Source: an uncultured Olsenella sp.
Lineage (GTDB): Bacteria; Actinomycetota; Coriobacteriia; Coriobacteriales; Atopobiaceae
Direction of reading: 5' to 3'
NCBI GenBank assembly: GCA_959598545.1
Contig: CAUGFC010000015.1
Location: 1-24,250 of the forward strand
Length of the DNA stretch: 24,250 nt
The notes below the pieces were generated by a model that was given only the letters and a program-made list of their open reading frames with translations, was not told the DNA's origin and did not search any database. This document shows positions 9,408 to 15,950 of the stretch, one piece after another; position 1 is the first letter of the stretch, and each line of letters begins with the position of its first letter. A program made the position numbers and the translations under genes.

Positions 9408-10138
9408 TCCTCTTCCCGGCGATCGACCTGGTGGGCGGGCGCGTGGTGCGGCTCGCCAACGGCGAGCGCTCCCGCATGGACGTCTACTCCGACGATCCTG
9501 TGGCGGTGGCCGAGTCCTTCCGCGATGCCGGCGCGCGCTGGGTCCACGTGGTCGACCTCTCCGCAACGCTCGAGGAGGACGAGGCAGCCCGCTCGGCCAA
9601 CGACGCCGCCATCCGTGCGATCTGCGCCGTCGACGGCATCTCGGTGGACGCCGGGGGCGGCGTTCGCTCGATGGCCGCGGTGGAGCGCCTGGCGGGTCTG
9701 GGCGTGCGGCGCATCGCGATCGGCACGGCGCTCGTGCGCGACCCCGCCTTCGCCGAGGCGGCGGCTCGCGAGTTCGGCGAGCTCGTCGTCGCCGACGTCG
9801 CCGCGCGCGGCGGGGAGGTGCGCGTGAACGGCTGGCGCGAGGGAGCGTCGCTCTCCGCCGACGAGCTCGTCGCCCGCCTCGCCGAGCTGGGCTATCGCCA
9901 CCTCGTCTTCACCGACGTCGCCCGCGACGGCATGCGCTGCGGCATCGACGCCGAGACGTACCGCCACGTCGCGGGGGTGGCGGGCTTTCCGGTGGTCGCC
10001 TCGGGAGGCATCGCGAGCCTGGACGACCTGCGGGCGCTCTCGGCCCTCGGCCCGGACGTCATCGAGGGGGCCATCACCGGGCGCGCCCTCTACGAGGGGT
10101 CCCTCTCGCTCGGGGACGCCCTCGCCGCACTTGCGTGA
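9404..10138 (+). CDS. hisA: Phosphoribosylformimino-AICAR-phosphate isomerase
   Basis: Cytosolic (beta-alpha)8-barrel isomerase that converts ProFAR to PRFAR, the substrate of HisHF. It has 244 residues, standard length. The catalytic aspartates are Asp8 (FPAIDL) and the Asp in FTDVARDG (about residue 171). Phosphate-binding loops DAGGGVRS and ASGGIAS are intact. In actinobacteria a related enzyme, PriA, also serves tryptophan synthesis; sequence reading alone does not settle whether this copy is bifunctional. The ATG overlaps the hisH stop (ATGA, 9404-9407). It is the last gene before a 428-nt gap holding an inverted repeat array, so the first his transcript may end here. Confidence 0.95.
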   Translation: MILFPAIDLVGGRVVRLANGERSRMDVYSDDPVAVAESFRDAGARWVHVVDLSATLEEDEAARSANDAAIRAICAVDGISVDAGGGVRSMAAVERLAGLGVRRIAIGTALVRDPAFAEAAAREFGELVVADVAARGGEVRVNGWREGASLSADELVARLAELGYRHLVFTDVARDGMRCGIDAETYRHVAGVAGFPVVASGGIASLDDLRALSALGPDVIEGAITGRALYEGSLSLGDALAALA

Positions 10139-10171
10139 CGTCGCGATCCGACCGGCGGCTGCCCACTCCTT

Positions 10172-10397
10172 CCAAAACGGCCGCTCGTGCTACATTTCCG
10201 CGTTCCGAAAACCAAAACGGCCGCTCGTGTAGCACGAATTCCTGACCAATTGATGAGAGCGGGTTTTGCGCGCAGAGTTTTCCCAGGAAACGATATCATC
10301 CTTCCAATCGTATTTTCGAATGGGAACAAGGCCGTGTTGCACGAGCGGCCGTTTTGGTTTTTTCGCTGTCCAAATGTTGCACGAGCGGCCGTTTTGG
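10172..10397. repeat. Inverted array of paired direct repeats (array 1)
   Basis: Four copies of an 18-bp sequence, identical in all, lie in a forward-forward-reverse-reverse order. CCAAAACGGCCGCTCGTG is at 10172-10189 and 10212-10229; its reverse complement is at 10340-10357 and 10380-10397. The spacing within each pair is exactly 40 bp. The two right-hand copies are identical over 23 bp (10335-10357 and 10375-10397); the left copies match these 23 bp with 1 and 3 differences. The core between the inner copies (10230-10339) is more A/T-rich than its surroundings, contains no gene, and has a small inverted repeat around TTTCCCAGGAAA. The array separates hisA from hisF. Candidates are a small non-autonomous mobile element, a REP-like element, or a protein-binding array. 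Confidence 0.85.
10207..10363 (+). terminator. Possible long-range terminator formed by the inner repeats
   Basis: In RNA from the plus strand the second and third repeats could pair over at least 22 bp (AAAACC plus the 18-bp unit), and the right arm is followed directly by six T (10358-10363). The loop is about 110 nt, unusually long for an intrinsic terminator. The dyad is also flanked by TTTT on the opposite strand. It is unproven that it acts as a terminator. Confidence 0.3.
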
Positions 10398-10566
10398 CAT
10401 CCGGATGGTCGGGCGAGAGGACCCTTGCCTCCGGCTGGCCATGTTACGACCCGGGTGCGAGATGCGCTCTGCCCCCTGGCCTCAGGTAAGCTTTCCAGCA
10501 TGGACCCCGCGCGGCCGAGCCCTGTGAGAAGTGTGGCGAGGCCCCGGCCGAGCCCGAAAGGAAGCC
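10398..10566. other. Region between array 1 and hisF
   Basis: No gene is seen in this 169-nt stretch. It should contain the promoter of hisF-hisI-hisE if that unit is transcribed separately. TAAGCT near 10487 could be a -10, but I find no good -35. The his operator palindrome seen at 3936 is not repeated here. Confidence 0.4.
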
Positions 10567-11334
10567 ATGCTGACCAAGCGCGTCATACCGTGTCTGGACG
10601 TGAAGGACGGCCGTGTGGTCAAGGGCGTCAACTTCGTGGGCCTGCGTGACGCGGGCGACCCCGTGGAGCTGGCGCGCAAGTACGACCACGAGGGCGCCGA
10701 CGAGGTCGTGTTCCTAGACATCACCGCTACCTCCGACGACCGCGCTACCACGATCGAGCTGGCCGGTCGCGCCTCGGCGGAGCTGCGCATCCCCTATACG
10801 GTGGGGGGCGGCTTCCGCGACGTCGCGGGCTGCCGCACGATGATCGCGGCGGGCGCCGACAAGGTCTCGCTTAACTCGGCGGCCGTGCGCGACCCGGGTC
10901 TCATCACCGCCGCGGCCACGGCCTTCGGCTCGCAGGCCGTCATCTGCGCGATCGACGCCAAGCGCGTGGGCCGCGAGGACCGCTGGGAGGTCTACCTGGC
11001 CGGGGGCCGGCAGGCCACCGGCATCGACGCCGTGGCCTGGGCCGAGGAGGCCGCGCGACGCGGCGCCGGTGAGATCCTGCTCACGAGCATGGACCGCGAC
11101 GGCACCAAGGACGGCTTCGACCTCGCGCTCACCCGCGCGGTGGCGCGCGCCGTGCCCATCCCCGTCATCGCGTCCGGCGGCGTGGGCACGCTCGAGCACT
11201 TCGCCGAGGGCATCCTGGAGGGCGAGGCGGACGCCGTGCTCGCGGCGAGCGTCTTCCACTTCGGCACGTTCACGATCCGCCAGGTCAAGGAGTACCTGGC
11301 GAGCCAGGGCATTCCGGTGCGCCTGGACTTCTAG
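10567..11334 (+). CDS. hisF: Imidazole glycerol phosphate synthase, cyclase subunit
   Basis: Barrel subunit that joins PRFAR and ammonia from HisH to give imidazoleglycerol-phosphate and AICAR. It has 255 residues, standard length. The catalytic aspartates are Asp11 (RVIPCLDV) and Asp130 (AIDAKR). Phosphate-binding segments VGGGFRD and ASGGVGT are intact. I chose the ATG at 10567 (MLTKRVIPCLD) because it gives the family N-terminus and has AAAGGAAG just before it; the open frame starts 12 codons earlier without support. The gene opens the second his segment, after the repeat array and away from its partner hisH. Confidence 0.97.
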   Translation: MLTKRVIPCLDVKDGRVVKGVNFVGLRDAGDPVELARKYDHEGADEVVFLDITATSDDRATTIELAGRASAELRIPYTVGGGFRDVAGCRTMIAAGADKVSLNSAAVRDPGLITAAATAFGSQAVICAIDAKRVGREDRWEVYLAGGRQATGIDAVAWAEEAARRGAGEILLTSMDRDGTKDGFDLALTRAVARAVPIPVIASGGVGTLEHFAEGILEGEADAVLAASVFHFGTFTIRQVKEYLASQGIPVRLDF

Positions 11335-11435
11335 GGCGAGCGACCATGCACACCCGTCGGAACCTGCCCCCGCGGGCGCGCGGGACCACGGGGTATGCAT
11401 GGTTCGCCGAGACACAGGAAGGGAAGGGGAGGACC

Positions 11436-11792
11436 ATGGAGCGGATCTCGATTTCCGACGTGCGCTTCGACGACCGCGGCCTCGTCCCCGCCGTGGTGCA
11501 GCAGGAGGGCACCGGCGAGGTCCTCATGGTCGCGTGGATGAGCGCGGAGTCGCTGCGCCTGACCCTGGAGACGGGGACCACGTGGTTCTGGAGCCGCAGC
11601 AGGCAGGAGCTCTGGAACAAGGGGGCCACCAGCGGAAACGTCCAGAGGGTGCGGCACGTGCTCGTGGACTGCGACGCCGACACGCTGCTCGTGGAGGTGG
11701 ACTCGCCGGGCCCCGCGTGCCACACGGGGAACCGGAGCTGCTTCTTCAGGGGGCTCGACAACGGGGCTGACGAGAAGAACGGAGATGCGTGA
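11436..11792 (+). CDS. hisI: Phosphoribosyl-AMP cyclohydrolase
   Basis: Zinc enzyme opening the adenine ring of phosphoribosyl-AMP, the third step of histidine synthesis. It has 118 residues. Family motifs are VAWMSAESLRLTLETG, TWFWSRSRQELWNKGATSGN, and the zinc cysteines in VDCDADTLLVEV and PGPACHTGNRSCFF. The ATG at 11436 (MERISISDVRF) is preferred because a long purine run AGGGGAGG precedes it and family alignments start here; an in-frame ATG at 11346 would add 30 residues without family resemblance. The 101-nt gap after hisF contains a GC-rich dyad (CCCGCGGGCGCGCGGG) but no clear promoter. hisI and hisE are separate genes here, not fused. The stop overlaps the hisE start. Confidence 0.95.
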   Translation: MERISISDVRFDDRGLVPAVVQQEGTGEVLMVAWMSAESLRLTLETGTTWFWSRSRQELWNKGATSGNVQRVRHVLVDCDADTLLVEVDSPGPACHTGNRSCFFRGLDNGADEKNGDA

Positions 11793-12109
11793 TGGGTGAG
11801 CGTACGGAGAACGTCGTCGACGGGAACCTGGGGGAGACCATTGCCGGCCTCGCGGCCGTTATCCACGGTCGTCGCGACGCCTCGCCGGAGGCCTCCTACA
11901 CGGCCCGGCTGCTCCAGGGCAAGGAGGACGGCCTGCTCAAGAAGCTCACCGAGGAGGCGACCGAGGTCGTCATGGCCTGCAAGGACCGCGACCACGACCA
12001 CATCCGCTATGAGGCCGCCGACCTCGTCTACCACCTGCTCGTCGCGCTCGAGCGCTACGGGGTGACGCTTGACGAGCTCGCCGGAGAGCTCGACGCGCGG
12101 CGGCGCTAG
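11792..12109 (+). CDS. hisE: Phosphoribosyl-ATP pyrophosphatase
   Basis: Removes pyrophosphate from phosphoribosyl-ATP, the second step of histidine synthesis; a MazG-like all-alpha enzyme. It has 105 residues. The signature ASYTARLLQGKEDGLLKKLTEEATEVVMA and YEAADLVYHLLVAL contains the acidic metal-binding residues. Two starts are possible: GTG at 11789, or ATG at 11792, which overlaps the hisI stop by one base. I chose the ATG because GGAG (11781-11784) lies 7 nt before it and only 4 nt before the GTG. It is the last his gene; its stop TAG shares CTAG (12106-12109) with the stop of the convergent racemase gene. Confidence 0.94.
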   Translation: MGERTENVVDGNLGETIAGLAAVIHGRRDASPEASYTARLLQGKEDGLLKKLTEEATEVVMACKDRDHDHIRYEAADLVYHLLVALERYGVTLDELAGELDARRR

Positions 12110-12807
12110 GCGCGGTAGCGCGCCCCCGAGAGCAGGATCGACTTGCGCACGAGCACGTCCATGGCGTCGAGAACCGCCTCGGGTAAGCGGCGGTACTGCG
12201 AGACCACGGAGAGCTCCGTGCAGGCGAGGATCACGCTGTCGCAGGCGCCCTCGTGGAGGAACCACCCGATCACGCGGTCGAACGCGTCGAGGTCGGGCTC
12301 TCGCCCCGCCTTGACGTCGTCGTAGATGATGGACATGACGCTGGCCTGGAGCTCCGCGGGGGGAGTGACGCACGTCGCGCCCAGCGCCTCGCACTCGCGG
12401 GCGTAGACGCCCGAGGCCACCGTGCCGTCCGTCCCCATGACGCCCACGCGGCGGGCGCCGCCCATGAGCACGGTCTCCCGGACGGCCTCGCGTGGCATGT
12501 GGATGACGGGAATGCCGGTGAACGCCTGGATCTGGTCGTAGAAGAAGTGCGACGTGTTGCAGGGGATGGCGATGTGGGCGCACCCCGCTTGCTCGAGCAG
12601 CTGCACGCACGAGCGCATCGTCGTGAGCAGCGAGCGGGCGTCCCCGGTCTGGATCGCGCGCGTGCGGTCGGGCATGGAGGCGCAGGAGAGGATGACCATG
12701 TCGATGTGGTCCTGGTCGGTCGCGGCCTGGGTGTGCCTCACCACCTGGTCATAGTAGTACGCGGTGGCCTCCGGGCCCATGCCCCCGATCACGCCGAGCT
12801 TCTCCAT
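12106..12807 (-). CDS. racD: Aspartate racemase (Asp/Glu racemase family)
   Basis: Cofactor-independent racemase predicted to make D-aspartate from L-aspartate. It has 233 residues in two similar halves, each with a catalytic cysteine: Cys83 in IPCNTSHFF and Cys196 in ILACTELS. The N-terminus LGVIGGMGPEATAYYYDQVV is the family's usual opening. The ATG at 12807 follows the ligase gene after 8 nt, so the two are one operon transcribed leftward. That pairing with a D-aspartate-ligase-like ATP-grasp gene supports aspartate rather than glutamate as substrate. The open frame extends upstream to 13680 only as an out-of-frame shadow of the ligase gene. Its stop overlaps hisE's stop. Confidence 0.85.
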   Translation of the reverse strand: MEKLGVIGGMGPEATAYYYDQVVRHTQAATDQDHIDMVILSCASMPDRTRAIQTGDARSLLTTMRSCVQLLEQAGCAHIAIPCNTSHFFYDQIQAFTGIPVIHMPREAVRETVLMGGARRVGVMGTDGTVASGVYARECEALGATCVTPPAELQASVMSIIYDDVKAGREPDLDAFDRVIGWFLHEGACDSVILACTELSVVSQYRRLPEAVLDAMDVLVRKSILLSGARYRA

Positions 12808-12815
12808 GCCGCCCC

Positions 12816-14066
12816 CTAGTCGTGGTAGTACCGGCGCATCTGCGCGAGACAGCGGAAGTGCTGGCGCACCATGCGCAGCCAGCGGTGCGGGACGTTGTCG
12901 CCCCTCATGAAGACGGGGTTGACCGCCTTGCCCTCGCGGATGAGCCGGTGGGCGAGGTCGCGCAGCCCCGCGTCGCGGACGAACTCGTCGATCGCGCGGT
13001 AGGGCAGGACCGTCCAGAGGTGCTCCTCGCGCGCCGTCTCGAAGGCGGGCTCGAAGGGACGGTGGTGGACGTACTCCTCGACGACGTATTTCGCGACGTT
13101 GAAGCCGGAGCCCGTCACGTAGTAGTTGCTGCGGCCCTGGCGGGTGTTGAAGTCGAAGAACTTGTACGAGCCGTCGCGCTCGTCGTACTTGACGTCGAAG
13201 TTGGAGAAGCCCACGAAGCCCAGGTCCTCCAGAAGCGCGCGGACGCTCTCGCAGAGCTCGTCGTTCGGCTCGGTGATGATCACGGCGTGGTTGCCCACCG
13301 CGTGGGGCTCGTGCTCCTCGAGAAGGACGTGGCCCAGGCACATCATGCGCACCTTGCCCGTCTGGTCGGAGTAGCTCGTGAGCACGCGCATGCGCTCGTC
13401 GTTGCCGGGCACGCGGTCCTGGATGATGAGGTCGTCGGCATAGCCGGAGGCGTAGACGTCGCGGATGACGGACTCCAGCTCCTCGCGCGAGGATATGGTG
13501 TAGGCCTTCTCCTGCGTGGCGAAGGGGTGCGCCCAGTACTCGATGCCGTCGGAGGGCTTGAGGATCATCGGGTAGGGGAAGTCGATGGCGTCGAGGGCGG
13601 AAAGCGGCTCGCCGTCGGGCGCCAGCATCTCCCGCGTGAACGTGAGGGTGTGCGGGTAGGGCACGCCGTGCTTCTCGCAAAGCCGGTAGAAGACCTCCTT
13701 GCGCTGGGCGCTGTCCATGAGCTCGAAGGGCCCGTACGGCGCGACGATGTTGCCGGCGAGCGCCCCGGCGTCCTTGGCCTGTGCCACAAGCGCGACGTAG
13801 CTGTCCCCGCAGCCCATGAGCACGACCGTCTTGTCGGCGCGCTCGGCGGCGATGGCGTTGACCGTGCGCAGGAAGGTGTCGTAGGTGTCGATCGCGGGGT
13901 CGTGCCGGTAGTCGGCTATGCGGCTGCGATAGGAGGGGCCGGTCCCGTATTTGCCGATCACGATGCTCTTCACCTGGTACTGCTCGTAGAAGGCGCGCGC
14001 GACGGAGTAGGCGTTGATGTCTCCTCCCAGGAGCACGGGAACGAACTCACGGTCGACGAACTTCAT
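12816..14066 (-). CDS. ATP-grasp ligase, probable D-aspartate ligase for the peptidoglycan cross-bridge
   Basis: Predicted to attach D-aspartate to the lysine side chain of a UDP-MurNAc-pentapeptide, forming a Lys-D-Asp bridge, as AslFm does in Enterococcus faecium. It has 416 residues. The N-terminus FVPVLLGGDINAYSVARAF resembles that ligase family. ATP-grasp features follow: PMILKPSDGIEYW near 165-177, DDLIIQDRVPGNDERMRVL, and the C-terminal metal-binding segment KFFDFNTRQGRSNYYVTGSG, where Asp replaces the more usual Glu. The start is ATG at 14066-14064, with AGGAAGG 7 nt before it; the open frame reaches 14225 but that part overlaps the promoter. The racemase gene 8 nt downstream would supply D-Asp. 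The family assignment is firm; the substrate is inferred from resemblance and context. Confidence 0.8.
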   Translation of the reverse strand: MKFVDREFVPVLLGGDINAYSVARAFYEQYQVKSIVIGKYGTGPSYRSRIADYRHDPAIDTYDTFLRTVNAIAAERADKTVVLMGCGDSYVALVAQAKDAGALAGNIVAPYGPFELMDSAQRKEVFYRLCEKHGVPYPHTLTFTREMLAPDGEPLSALDAIDFPYPMILKPSDGIEYWAHPFATQEKAYTISSREELESVIRDVYASGYADDLIIQDRVPGNDERMRVLTSYSDQTGKVRMMCLGHVLLEEHEPHAVGNHAVIITEPNDELCESVRALLEDLGFVGFSNFDVKYDERDGSYKFFDFNTRQGRSNYYVTGSGFNVAKYVVEEYVHHRPFEPAFETAREEHLWTVLPYRAIDEFVRDAGLRDLAHRLIREGKAVNPVFMRGDNVPHRWLRMVRQHFRCLAQMRRYYHD

Positions 14067-14132
14067 GGGGCGCCTTCCTACGTGGGGCATGGTTACCGGA
14101 CGACCCGCACGCGGCGCGACGTCAGAAAAGAA

Positions 14133-14138
14133 AGTATA
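14133..14138 (-). promoter_or_regulatory. Probable -10 box for the ligase-racemase operon
   Basis: On the minus strand this reads TATACT, about 67 nt before the ligase ATG. No clear -35 is seen at 16-19 nt upstream; that position is occupied by the palindrome at 14159-14170, so an activator or a weak promoter is possible. Confidence 0.45.
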
Positions 14139-14158
14139 GCGCCCGCCCATGGCACCGC

Positions 14159-14188
14159 GCGCATATGCGCCGTTTCTGCATGAAACGG
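14159..14188. promoter_or_regulatory. Adjacent palindromes in the divergent promoter region
   Basis: A perfect 12-bp palindrome GCGCATATGCGC (14159-14170) touches a hairpin-forming repeat CCGTTTC-TGCAT-GAAACGG (14170-14188, perfect 7-bp arms). They lie between the likely -10 boxes for the minus-strand ligase operon and the plus-strand murJ, where one regulator could control both. No regulator is identified. Confidence 0.5.
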
Positions 14189-14220
14189 TGGTAGAGGCAG
14201 CGTGACCGGGCGCGAGTCGA

Positions 14221-14226
14221 TACAAT
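14221..14226 (+). promoter_or_regulatory. Probable -10 box for murJ
   Basis: TACAAT is a near-consensus -10, 34 nt before the murJ GTG. The -35 region is weak: GTGACC at 14202 is only 13 nt away. Confidence 0.45.
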
Positions 14227-14259
14227 CAGGAGACCGGAACGGAAACGAGGAGGGTGACG

Positions 14260-15948
14260 GTGTCGGAACACCAGCGTCCGCAGGGGCGGCACTTCGCTCA
14301 CGAGACGGGCGAGAAGGACGACGACTTCCAGGGGTCTGGCGACTACGAGAGCGTGGGTCGCTCGGCCAGCCTCATGACGGGCCTCATCATCGTGTCGCGC
14401 GTGACCGGCTTCGCCCGCACGTGGGTCATGGGCATCGCCTTCGGCGTCTCCTACCTCGCCTCCTCCTACAACATAGCCAACAACCTCCCCAACATGCTCT
14501 ACGAGCTCGTCATGGGGGGCATGCTCGTCACGGCGTTCCTCCCCGTGTACATGGAGGCCCGTCGCAGCGGCGGGCGCGAGGCGGCCAACGACTACGTCTC
14601 GAACCTCCTCTCGGTCCTGCTCGTCCTTCTCGGCGGCATATCGCTCCTCGCGATCGTCTTCGCCCCGGCCCTCATCTGGACGCAGTCGTTCATGAGCGGC
14701 GGGGAGGAGATGGAGGTCGCCGTCTACTTCTTCCGCTTCTTTGCGATCCAGGTGCTGTTCTACGGCCTGGGGTCCGTGTTCTCGGGCGTGCTCAACGCCC
14801 ACCGCGACTACTTCTGGAGCAACTTCGCCCCCATTCTCAACAACGTGGTGGTCATCGCCAGCTTCGCGGCCTTCCCCGCCCTCGAGGCGATGAGCCCCGG
14901 CCTGGCGGTGACGGTCCTCGCCGTAGGCACGACGCTGGGCGTCTTCGTGCAGATGGCATGCCAGATACCCGCGCTCGCCAAGTACGGCCTGCGCCCGCGC
15001 TTCCACGTCGACCTCGCCGACCGTCGGCTGAGGAAGACCGTCTCGCTCGGCGTTCCCACGCTGGTCGCCACCGCATGCACCTTCGTGACGGCGTCCGTGC
15101 AGAACTCGGCGGCGCTCGCGGTGCAGCCGGGCACGGGCGCCTCGGTGATCGCCTACGCGCGCCTGTGGTACACGCTGCCCTACGCCCTGATCTCGGTCTC
15201 GCTCAACACCGCCCTCTACACCGAGCTCGCCCGCGACGCGGCGCGCGGCGACGACGACGCGGTGCGCGCGGGCTTCTCGCGCGGCGTGGCCGAGCAGCTC
15301 TTCTTCCTCATTCCGTTCGCGTTCTACCTCGTCGTGTTCGCGGAGCCGCTCAACATGATCTACAGCTCCGGCAGGTTCGACTACGAGGGCGTCCGCCTGG
15401 TGAGCGAGTACCTGCGCTTCCTGGCGCCCGCGCTGCCGCTCTACGGCGTCTGCATGCTCGCGCAGAAGGGGTGCTCGGCGCTCATGGACATGCGGCCCTA
15501 TGCCGTCTTCATGGTGCTCGGCTCGGTCATGCAGGTCGTATGGGCGCTCGTCGTGGGCGTGCGGCTCGGTGGGGGCATGCCCGCGATCGCGTTCTCGACG
15601 GTCGTGTTCTACCTGGTCGCCAACGCCGGCGCCGTCGTCTGGATGCGGCGGAGGCTGAGGGGCCTGCGCGTGCGGGCCATGCTTCACGGGGCGGTCCTCG
15701 GCCTCGTGCTCGGCCTCCTCGGCGCGCTCGCCGGCGGTGCGGTCCTGCGGGCGCTCGAGACCCTCGTCGCCCCGCTGACCGCCGTCGGCGCGGGCGGGGC
15801 CACGGAGGTCGCGAGCCTGGCGCGCGCGCTGGCCTACGTCGTGGTCGCCGGCATCGTCTCGCTGGTCGTGACGTTCGTCCCCGCCGTCGCGCTCCGGATT
15901 CCCGAGGTCGGCATGATCTCGTCGGTCGCGCGGCGGCTCAAGAGGTAG
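14260..15948 (+). CDS. murJ: MurJ, lipid II flippase (MviN family)
   Basis: Integral membrane flippase of the MOP superfamily that moves lipid II across the cytoplasmic membrane for peptidoglycan synthesis. It has 562 residues and many hydrophobic segments, consistent with 14 membrane helices. After a charged cytoplasmic N-terminal tail of about 37 residues comes SLMTGLIIVSRVTGFARTWVMG, the usual first helix with the conserved Arg residues, then NNLPNMLYELVMGGMLVTAFLPVY. The carboxyl end is short and basic (SSVARRLKR), without the pseudokinase extension of mycobacterial MviN. I prefer the GTG at 14260: GAGGAGG (14247-14253) lies 6 nt before it but abuts the alternative GTG at 14254. It is divergent from the ligase-racemase operon and 2 nt ahead of uvrC. 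Confidence 0.93.
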   Translation: MSEHQRPQGRHFAHETGEKDDDFQGSGDYESVGRSASLMTGLIIVSRVTGFARTWVMGIAFGVSYLASSYNIANNLPNMLYELVMGGMLVTAFLPVYMEARRSGGREAANDYVSNLLSVLLVLLGGISLLAIVFAPALIWTQSFMSGGEEMEVAVYFFRFFAIQVLFYGLGSVFSGVLNAHRDYFWSNFAPILNNVVVIASFAAFPALEAMSPGLAVTVLAVGTTLGVFVQMACQIPALAKYGLRPRFHVDLADRRLRKTVSLGVPTLVATACTFVTASVQNSAALAVQPGTGASVIAYARLWYTLPYALISVSLNTALYTELARDAARGDDDAVRAGFSRGVAEQLFFLIPFAFYLVVFAEPLNMIYSSGRFDYEGVRLVSEYLRFLAPALPLYGVCMLAQKGCSALMDMRPYAVFMVLGSVMQVVWALVVGVRLGGGMPAIAFSTVVFYLVANAGAVVWMRRRLRGLRVRAMLHGAVLGLVLGLLGALAGGAVLRALETLVAPLTAVGAGGATEVASLARALAYVVVAGIVSLVVTFVPAVALRIPEVGMISSVARRLKR

Positions 15949-15950
15949 CC

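Noticed and set aside
10172..10397. CRISPR array
   Set aside because: Only two repeats per direction, spacers of about 17-22 bp, and the pairs are inverted to each other. No cas genes nearby.
11346..11435. Upstream ATG for hisI
   Set aside because: It would add 30 residues with no family similarity, and the purine-rich ribosome site lies before 11436.
12822..14183. 453-residue open frame opposite the ATP-grasp ligase
   Set aside because: The minus-strand frame has clear family motifs; the plus-strand translation is low-complexity Val/Ala/Leu/Asp sequence.
14254..14259. GTG at 14254 as the murJ start
   Set aside because: The Shine-Dalgarno GAGGAGG abuts it with no spacer; GTG at 14260 has a 6-nt spacer.
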